Assembly (NCBI GenBank): GCA_934447715.1
Contig: CAKSER010000032.1
Location: forward strand, 1-18,805
Direction of reading: 5' to 3'
DNA: 18,805 bases
Origin: an uncultured Eubacteriales bacterium
Lineage (GTDB): Bacteria > Bacillota > Clostridia > Oscillospirales > CAG-272
The notes below the pieces were generated by a model, which was not told the origin of the DNA, made no database searches, and saw only the letters and a program-made list of their open reading frames with translations. Position numbers and translations under genes: made by a program. This document shows positions 14,262 through 18,805 of the stretch, in pieces. Numbering within the stretch: position 1 is the first letter of the stretch; the number at the start of each line of letters is the position of its first letter.

Positions 14262-14588
14262 ATGCCAATTTATTTACTTGATGCGCCGGCAGCAACAAAT
14301 AATAACATGTCGTCATATCTGACACTCGGAATGATCGCAGTATTCGCAGTTCTGTTCTGGCTGCTTATTATGAGACCCCAGAAGAAACAGGAAAAAGAGG
14401 CTGCTCAGATGCGCGATTCGATCAAAGCCGGCGACGAGGTCATCACAATCGGCGGAATTATCGGAAGAGTCGTTATTGTCCGCGATGACAAGATCATGAT
14501 CGAGACAGGAAACGACAAAACAAAGCTCACAATTCTCAAGTCTTCTGTAAAATCGGTTGAGCCGGAAGTAACAGAAGAGCAGAAATAA
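14262..14588 (+). CDS. yajC: Preprotein translocase subunit YajC
   Basis: This 108-residue protein has the standard YajC build: a short extracytoplasmic N-terminus, one transmembrane helix (about 19-37), the invariant MRPQKKQ (37-43) and the cytosolic KAGDEVITIGGIIGRV (56-70), ending in an acidic tail. YajC accompanies SecD/SecF at the Sec translocon and stimulates export. secD/secF are not in this window; the next gene is a TIGR04086-type membrane protein. The ATG has a strong SD, GGAGGA 7 bases upstream. The leader sequence ATCCTC at 14225-14230 is fully complementary to that SD, so weak translational control is conceivable. Confidence 0.96.
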   Translation: MPIYLLDAPAATNNNMSSYLTLGMIAVFAVLFWLLIMRPQKKQEKEAAQMRDSIKAGDEVITIGGIIGRVVIVRDDKIMIETGNDKTKLTILKSSVKSVEPEVTEEQK

Positions 14589-14640
14589 ACCTCAAAAATC
14601 CGATTTAAACGGCTGTTTTGTCATAATGCACCCCTTTTTC

Positions 14641-14671
14641 GAATATTTATTTACTGAAAAAATAAATATTC
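14641..14671. repeat. Perfect 12-bp inverted repeat before TIGR04086-type gene
   Basis: GAATATTTATTT (14641-14652) and AAATAAATATTC (14660-14671) are exact inverted copies around a 7-base centre. The right arm ends one base before the SD GGAG at 14673-14676. No T-run follows on either strand, so it is not a normal terminator. Confidence 0.9.
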
Positions 14672-14684
14672 CGGAGTGTGCTTT

Positions 14685-15095
14685 ATGGACAAAACAATGC
14701 TCGTCAATTCTTTAAAATCTGTGGCGGCGGCGATTTTGCTTGCCGCCATACTTATTTTCGGGGTAAATCTCATTATATCCTCTTCGTCCGATCCGATGAA
14801 AAACCTGACGGTTTTTGCATACGGAATCCTGTTTGTCACCGCATTTGCAGGCGGCGCTGTCACGTCGCTTTTCAACAAGGAAAAAGGGCTCATCGGCGGA
14901 GCTTTAACCGGCGGAATGCTTGCAATTATAATCTGCGTAGGATATGCTGTTATCTGCAAAGAGTTCAGTATCGGCAAGGCGGTACTGTTTTTTATCCTTA
15001 TAACGGCGCTTTCCGCGCTCGGCGGACTTGTTGCCCTCCCAAAGCAGAAAAGCATGGCAAAAAGGCGCAAGGAGCTTATAAAGAACCGAAAATAA
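14685..15095 (+). CDS. TIGR04086-type four-helix membrane protein
   Basis: This 136-residue protein has four hydrophobic segments (about 13-32, 42-63, 67-92, 98-117) and a basic tail (KQKSMAKRRKELIKNRK) that should lie inside the cell. Size, helix count, Gly-rich third helix (GLIGGALTGGMLA) and position after yajC match the TIGR04086 family of Clostridia and Bacilli, whose function is unknown. Its steady place beside yajC hints at export or envelope work, but this is inference. The frame opens with GTG at 14676, but the ATG at 14685 has GGAG 8 bases upstream (14673-14676) and is preferred. The gene has no clear promoter of its own; a perfect inverted repeat lies just before it. It ends at a strong terminator. 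Confidence 0.8.
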   Translation: MDKTMLVNSLKSVAAAILLAAILIFGVNLIISSSSDPMKNLTVFAYGILFVTAFAGGAVTSLFNKEKGLIGGALTGGMLAIIICVGYAVICKEFSIGKAVLFFILITALSALGGLVALPKQKSMAKRRKELIKNRK

Positions 15096-15134
15096 CAGTC
15101 GAAAGACCGAAAATAACATGTATCGAAAATAACA
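15087..15134 (+). repeat. Three copies of CGAAAATAACA
   Basis: Exact 11-base copies begin at 15087, 15108 and 15124. The first contains the TAA stop of the TIGR04086-type gene. The spacing is uneven, so a short duplication is more likely than an array. Confidence 0.75.
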
Positions 15135-15148
15135 TGTTTAGAAAGCTG

Positions 15149-15194
15149 AAAAACCCTCCTGCATCACAGCATCGGATGCAGGAGGGTTTTTTTT
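15149..15194. terminator. Strong bidirectional terminator
   Basis: A 15-bp perfect stem (AAACCCTCCTGCATC, 15151-15165, with 15175-15189) is followed by eight T on the plus strand and, read the other way, by about five T. It can stop both the yajC/TIGR04086-type transcript and the oad operon coming from the right. Confidence 0.95.
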
Positions 15195-15232
15195 ACATTT
15201 TTACGGTTGTAACTGAAATCGATCGGGGCAAA

Positions 15233-15253
15233 TCAGCTGAGAAAATCAGCTGA
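15233..15253. repeat. Two copies of palindrome TCAGCTGA
   Basis: The 8-base palindrome occurs at 15233-15240 and 15246-15253 within a 13-base repeat just past the oadB stop. No role is evident. Confidence 0.6.
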
Positions 15254-15258
15254 CAAAA

Positions 15259-16443
15259 TTAACCGAACATTGCAAACAGGAAGCCTGCGGCAACAGCGGA
15301 GCCGATTACGCCGGCGACATTTGCGCCCATTGCGTGCATGAGAAGGAAGTTTGACGGATCCTCCTCCTGGCCTACCTTCTGGGACACACGCGCTGCCATC
15401 GGAACCGCAGAAACGCCTGCAGAGCCGATAAGCGGATTGATCTTTCCGCCGGAAAGCAGATACATCAGCTTGCCGACAAGAATTCCGCCGACAGTTGCAA
15501 ATGCAAATGCGATAAGTCCCAAAACTATGATTTTCATTGTCTCAAGGTTAAGGAATCTGTCATATACCGCGGTTGCACCTACAGAGATGCCGAGGAAGAT
15601 TGTAACCGTATTCATAAGTCCGTTCTGAGCGGTCTTTGAAAGGCGCTCGGTAACTCCGCACTCTCTTAACAGGTTTCCGAACATGAGAGAGCCGAGAAGC
15701 GGTGCAACAGAAGGCAGAATCAGGCATGTAATAATCGTAACGGCAATCGGGAAGATGATTTTTGCTGCCTTGGGCGCCTCCTTTGTTTCATCCATCTTTA
15801 CCTGTCTTTCCTTTTTAGTGGTAAGCAGCTTCATAAGCGGAGGCTGGATGAACGGTATAAGCGCCATATATGAATATGCGGCAATTGCAATCGGAGCAAG
15901 ATACTCCGGTGCAAGATTCTTTGTAAGCCAGATTGCGGTCGGACCGTCGGCTCCGCCGATAATTCCGATACATGCGGCAACATTGCCCTTAAAGCCTAAA
16001 ACAAGAGCCATAATAAACGCGCCGTATACTCCGAACTGTGCAGCGGCACCGAGAAGCAGGGTTTTCGGATTCGAAAGCATCGGTCCGAAATCTGTCATCG
16101 CACCTACACCGAGGAATATAAGCGAGGGATAAAGCCCTGTCTTGACACCGATATAAAGGATATCAAGCAGGCCGCCGTCATGAAGGATATCCGCATAGGT
16201 CGCGGTGTTGTTCTGGAGCGCATCCCAGAGCTCCGGATGATAAACATCCGCTCCGGGAAGGTTTGTAAGAAGCATTCCGAACGCAATTCCGACAAGCAGA
16301 AGCGGCTCGAAATTCTTTTTGATTCCGAGATAAAGAAGGACACATGAAAGAATAATCATTACAATCGGGCGCAGGACGTCCGCAGACATCATAGAAAATC
16401 CCGACTGCTCCCACAGACCCTTTAAAACATCTAATATATTCAA
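15259..16443 (-). CDS. oadB: Oxaloacetate decarboxylase beta subunit, Na+-translocating membrane carrier
   Basis: This 394-residue integral membrane protein removes CO2 from carboxybiotin and uses the energy to move Na+ out of the cell. The conserved core CIGIIGGADGPTAIWLT (158-174) contains Asp166, matching the Na+-binding Asp of this family; KTGLYPSLIFLGVGAMTDFGP (101-121) and the C-terminal GANVAGVIGSAVAAG are also diagnostic. Helices fill most of the length, with a basic cytosolic loop near 210-225 (TTKKERQVKMDETKE). The start codon is TTG at 16443, with GGAGGT 7 bases upstream, and residues LWEQSGF near the start are normal for the family, so the first ATG (residue 18) is too late. It lies 14 bases after the biotin carrier gene. 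Beta subunits of methylmalonyl-CoA and glutaconyl-CoA decarboxylases are close relatives; the alpha subunit points to oxaloacetate. Confidence 0.95.
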   Translation of the reverse strand: MNILDVLKGLWEQSGFSMMSADVLRPIVMIILSCVLLYLGIKKNFEPLLLVGIAFGMLLTNLPGADVYHPELWDALQNNTATYADILHDGGLLDILYIGVKTGLYPSLIFLGVGAMTDFGPMLSNPKTLLLGAAAQFGVYGAFIMALVLGFKGNVAACIGIIGGADGPTAIWLTKNLAPEYLAPIAIAAYSYMALIPFIQPPLMKLLTTKKERQVKMDETKEAPKAAKIIFPIAVTIITCLILPSVAPLLGSLMFGNLLRECGVTERLSKTAQNGLMNTVTIFLGISVGATAVYDRFLNLETMKIIVLGLIAFAFATVGGILVGKLMYLLSGGKINPLIGSAGVSAVPMAARVSQKVGQEEDPSNFLLMHAMGANVAGVIGSAVAAGFLFAMFG

Positions 16444-16450
16444 GGAAGCG

Positions 16451-16456
16451 ACCTCC
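16451..16456 (-). promoter_or_regulatory. Shine-Dalgarno site for the TTG start of oadB
   Basis: Minus-strand GGAGGT lies 7 bases before TTG at 16443, in the gap after the biotin carrier gene. Confidence 0.85.
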
Positions 16457-16457
16457 G

Positions 16458-16862
16458 TTACTCAACAGTTACGAGAACAAATCCACGTTCTACCGACTGA
16501 CCCTTTACGGCATATACTCCGGTCACCTTTCCGTCCTTCGGAGCCATAATGTCATTTCCCATCTTCATAGCCTCGATAACAAGAAGAGCGTCGCCCTTCT
16601 TAACGCTGTCGCCGGCCTTTACCTTTACCTCGACAACCGTGCCGGGAAGCGGAGCCTTGATCTGCTCGCCTGCAGCAAAATCCTTTGAGCTCGCAGATGC
16701 TGCCGGAGCCTTTTCCTCCTTTACAGCCTCTTTTGCTGCAGCAGGAGCTTCGCTTGCCTTTGCCTGGGGTGCATAGGCTTCATATTCGGCTGTAAGGATT
16801 GCTTCTCCCTTTTCAACCTCAACCTCATAGGTTTTATTATTAAGAGTTATCTTATATTTCAT
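16458..16862 (-). CDS. Biotin carrier subunit of oxaloacetate decarboxylase
   Basis: This 134-residue protein carries the biotin that shuttles CO2 from OadA to OadB. The C-terminal biotinyl domain (about 66-134) has the signature VIEAMKMGNDI with Lys100 as the biotinylated residue and the PLPGTVVEV strand. Residues 32-65 form an Ala/Pro/Glu/Lys linker that lets the domain swing, and the first 25 residues (MKYKITLNNKTYEVEVEKGE) make a small family-typical N-terminal part. In Klebsiella this domain is fused to the end of OadA; here it is a separate gene, as in some other anaerobes (for example the mmdC type). Its ATG overlaps the oadG stop (ATGA), showing coupling, and it is the only one of the four oad genes with an ATG start. 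Confidence 0.95.
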   Translation of the reverse strand: MKYKITLNNKTYEVEVEKGEAILTAEYEAYAPQAKASEAPAAAKEAVKEEKAPAASASSKDFAAGEQIKAPLPGTVVEVKVKAGDSVKKGDALLVIEAMKMGNDIMAPKDGKVTGVYAVKGQSVERGFVLVTVE

Positions 16863-17236
16863 TTCGTAGCCTTCTCCTCATCATTTACTTCTCTGATAGA
16901 GATAAATCTAAGCTTGTTAAGCGGCTCGCCGAGCTTATCGGCGGTAATTGCCATCAGCATCGCCGCGGTTTTGTCCGGTACGTCATACAGCTTTACGCTT
17001 CCGCACGAGCCTATTGCCTCATCTGCCGGCTCTTCCGGCTTTGCGTCAGCTGATATATCAGATTCCGCTTTTATCTTTGCTGCCTTCTTTTCGTCGGATT
17101 TTGATATGACAAAGGAAAGAAGCTTGATAAAAACAATCAGAATCAGAAGAACGACAAAAACAAGCGCAAATCCGATCAGCGAGTTGATTGAGGCATCCAA
17201 AAGACTGATATCGACATTTTTAACAGAAGTATTCAA
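16859..17236 (-). CDS. oadG: Oxaloacetate decarboxylase gamma subunit (OadG family)
   Basis: This small membrane subunit (125 residues from the preferred start) has one helix (about 18-44), a Lys/Glu/Ala-rich linker and a short conserved-looking C-terminal domain (about 78-120). OadG holds the complex together at the membrane and in Klebsiella binds zinc through its C-terminus. The open frame reaches a TTG at 17266 overlapping oadA, but a strong GGAGG lies 7 bases before the TTG at 17236, so the protein should begin LNTSVKNVDISLLD (initiator Met). No ATG exists until deep in the protein, so a non-ATG start is required. Sequence conservation is low as usual for this family; gene order, size and topology carry the call. 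Confidence 0.85.
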   Translation of the reverse strand: MNTSVKNVDISLLDASINSLIGFALVFVVLLILIVFIKLLSFVISKSDEKKAAKIKAESDISADAKPEEPADEAIGSCGSVKLYDVPDKTAAMLMAITADKLGEPLNKLRFISIREVNDEEKATK

Positions 17237-17243
17237 AATAAAT

Positions 17244-17248
17244 CCTCC
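17244..17248 (-). promoter_or_regulatory. Shine-Dalgarno site deciding the TTG start of oadG
   Basis: Minus-strand GGAGG lies 7 bases before TTG at 17236, just after the oadA stop. The longer frame starting at 17266 would overlap oadA and has no comparable site. Confidence 0.85.
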
Positions 17249-17258
17249 AAAGAAAGCG

Positions 17259-18638
17259 TTATTCAATCTCTTCGATTGTATATTTTACATAGTTTTCTTC
17301 CTTCAGTCTTCTCTGCTCAAAGAACTTTTCAGCCTCGATCGGGAAGGCAATATAGGAAAGAACATCCTCGTCGGATTTTGCTATACCCTCGAGCTTCTTC
17401 TTTGTCTTTTCAAACTGCGGTTCGAGCGTATCGGCATATCTGCACTCAAGAGGCTTAATATCGCCGAGAACCTTTTTTCTTAACTCTTCGTTAATTTCGC
17501 CCGGTGCTCTGCCGTATTCACCCTTAAGATAGTCGACAACCTCTTTTCCGACTGTCTTGTATCTTTCGCCGAGAAGGACATTGACGGTTGCCTGAACGCC
17601 GACCATCTGGCTGAGCGGTGTTACAAGCGGCGGATATCCGAGGTCCTTTCTTACTCTCGGGATCTCCTCAAGAACCTCATCGAGTCGGTCAAGGGCATCC
17701 TGCGTCTTAAGCTGTGCAATCAGGTTAGAAAGCATTCCGCCGGGAACCTTGCAGTGAAGCGCCTCTGTGGATGTTCCGAGTACGCTCGGCTCGAGTATTC
17801 CGTTTGCAAGGAATTTGGCTCTTACAGGCTTGAAATGGTTGTTTACATCACGCAGATCCGACTGCTCAAGTCCGACGTCATAGCCAAGGCGCTTAAGAGC
17901 ATAAACCATGCTCTCTGTTGCAGGCTGCGAGGTACCGCCGGAGAAGACTGAGGTTGCGGTATCGATAACCTCGGCTCCTGCCTCGATTCCCTTTAAATAT
18001 GTCATGTATGCAAGTCCGGTTGTGCAGTGGGTGTGCAGTACAATCGGAATCTTTACCTCGGATTTTATTCTTGAAACAAGCTCGAATGCCTCCTGAGGAT
18101 TAAGCACGCCTGCCATATCCTTTATACAGATAGTGGAAACGCCCATGTCTTCCATTTCCTTTGCGAGCTTTGCAAAGCCGTCCATCGAATGAACCGGGCT
18201 GGTTGTATATGAGATTGCGCCGGATGCCATAGCTCCGCTCTTAATCGTCTGGTCGACTGCAACCTCAATGTTTCTAAGGTCGTTCAGCGCGTCGAAAATT
18301 CTGATGATGTCAATTCCGTTCTTTACCGATCTGTCGATAAACTTTCTTACGACATCATCCGGATAATGCTTATATCCGAGCAGGTTCTGACCGCGCAGAA
18401 GCATCTGCAGCTTTGTGTTCTTCATCTTGGACTTTATTGTTCTGAGTCTCTGCCACGGATCCTCGTCAAGATAGCGCAGGCAGGCATCAAATGTCGCGCC
18501 TCCCCAGCACTCAACAGAATAATATCCGACTTTATCCATCTTCTCAAGAATACCCTCAAAATCTTCAATCGGCATTCTTGTTGCAATAAGCGATTGTTGT
18601 GCGTCCCTGAGGACTGTTTCAGTAAAATTGATCTTCAA
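17259..18638 (-). CDS. oadA: Oxaloacetate decarboxylase alpha subunit (carboxyltransferase)
   Basis: This 459-residue protein moves the carboxyl group of oxaloacetate to biotin, giving pyruvate. The HMG-CoA-lyase-like barrel starts with FTETVLRDAQQSLIATRM (5-22, metal ligand Asp12), continues with VECWGGATFDACLRYL and LLRGQNLLGY, and has the carboxylation Lys173 (CIKDMAGVL) and metal His202/His204 (LHTHCTTG). A conserved carboxylase domain follows (about 285-440, VPGGMLSNL, GYPPLVTPLSQMVG). The biotin domain that ends Klebsiella OadA is missing because it is encoded separately two genes downstream. The frame reaches a TTG at 18668, but that is at the predicted transcription start; TTG at 18638 has GGAG 8 bases upstream and fits the family N-terminus. 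Pyruvate carboxylase subunit B is the main alternative; the linked oadB/oadG favour the Na+ pump. Confidence 0.95.
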   Translation of the reverse strand: MKINFTETVLRDAQQSLIATRMPIEDFEGILEKMDKVGYYSVECWGGATFDACLRYLDEDPWQRLRTIKSKMKNTKLQMLLRGQNLLGYKHYPDDVVRKFIDRSVKNGIDIIRIFDALNDLRNIEVAVDQTIKSGAMASGAISYTTSPVHSMDGFAKLAKEMEDMGVSTICIKDMAGVLNPQEAFELVSRIKSEVKIPIVLHTHCTTGLAYMTYLKGIEAGAEVIDTATSVFSGGTSQPATESMVYALKRLGYDVGLEQSDLRDVNNHFKPVRAKFLANGILEPSVLGTSTEALHCKVPGGMLSNLIAQLKTQDALDRLDEVLEEIPRVRKDLGYPPLVTPLSQMVGVQATVNVLLGERYKTVGKEVVDYLKGEYGRAPGEINEELRKKVLGDIKPLECRYADTLEPQFEKTKKKLEGIAKSDEDVLSYIAFPIEAEKFFEQRRLKEENYVKYTIEEIE

Positions 18639-18646
18639 GATTTCAT

Positions 18647-18650
18647 CTCC
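18647..18650 (-). promoter_or_regulatory. Shine-Dalgarno site deciding the TTG start of oadA
   Basis: Minus-strand GGAG lies 8 bases before TTG at 18638. No ATG occurs before residue 22, too late for the family. Confidence 0.8.
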
Positions 18651-18672
18651 ATTTTTTCCAAAAATCAAATTT

Positions 18673-18702
18673 ATTATATCACCTTTCGATCTAAAAAATC
18701 AA
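18673..18702 (-). promoter_or_regulatory. Sigma-A promoter of the oad operon
   Basis: On the minus strand TTGATT (-35, 18697-18702), an 18-base spacer and a perfect TATAAT (-10, 18673-18678) with TG one base before it (extended -10). A start near 18666 leaves a leader of only about 28 bases. The remaining bases to 18805 contain no gene I can support. Confidence 0.75.
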
Positions 18703-18805
18703 TACCTTTTTTGCAAATACTCATCTTTTATTTGTAGGAATGTCAATGATAGGTGACAGTGACTCCAAAAAATATAAAGAAACTATATTATGATTTTTAG
18801 CCAAG

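Noticed and set aside
15087..15134. CRISPR-like repeat CGAAAATAACA
   Set aside because: There are only three 11-base copies with uneven gaps of 10 and 5 bases, no spacers of constant length and no cas genes.

Overview
The window looks like chromosomal core sequence from a low-to-moderate GC Gram-positive anaerobe of the class Clostridia. The order is uncertain; something like Oscillospirales is my best guess. The signs are: an rbgA (ylqF)-rnhB pair, a split Na+-pumping decarboxylase operon, a UPF0237 ACT protein paired with a UPF0210/DUF711 protein, YajC followed by a TIGR04086-type membrane protein, a DivIVA-like coiled-coil protein, purine-rich Shine-Dalgarno (SD) sites and sigma-A-type promoters. 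I see no mobile element, CRISPR array, rRNA or tRNA, and no broken gene.

Layout. (1) 1-4405, minus strand: an apparent operon metA - MBOAT acyltransferase - DHHW/AlgJ-like protein - DUF362 protein (cut by the left edge). It pairs the first committed step of methionine synthesis with a two-gene surface O-acetylation cassette. (2) 4551-5183, plus: a DivIVA-like gene with its own promoter and terminator. (3) 5269-8817, minus: apgM-like phosphomutase - lepB - rbgA - rnhB, reading from a strong promoter near 8870. (4) 9170-10714, plus: a membrane-anchored parvulin-type foldase. (5) 10978-12725, minus: ACT protein and DUF711 protein, with terminator. (6) 12978-15095, plus: an unknown two-helix membrane protein, a lipoprotein, yajC and a TIGR04086-type protein. 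(7) 15259-18638, minus: oadA - oadG - biotin carrier - oadB, a Na+-translocating oxaloacetate decarboxylase split over four genes.

How they fit together. The oad operon would decarboxylate oxaloacetate and use the energy to pump Na+ out. LepB, YajC, the parvulin foldase and the lipoprotein serve protein export. RbgA and RNase HII serve ribosome assembly and genome upkeep. MetA and possibly the apgM-like protein (its subfamily has been proposed to be homoserine kinase) both act at homoserine. MBOAT and DHHW proteins would acetylate an unidentified surface glycan.

Five starts are placed downstream of the longest reading frame because SD sites, promoter positions or family N-termini demand it: apgM, the foldase, the TIGR04086-type gene, oadA and oadG. 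Three of the four oad genes start with TTG. I did not find a clearly undescribed multi-gene system. The best leads are the lipoprotein SD buried in a terminator stem, the UUG-rich oad operon, the degenerate G4 motif of RbgA, the metA/acetylation operon, and a perfect 12-bp inverted repeat just before the TIGR04086-type gene.
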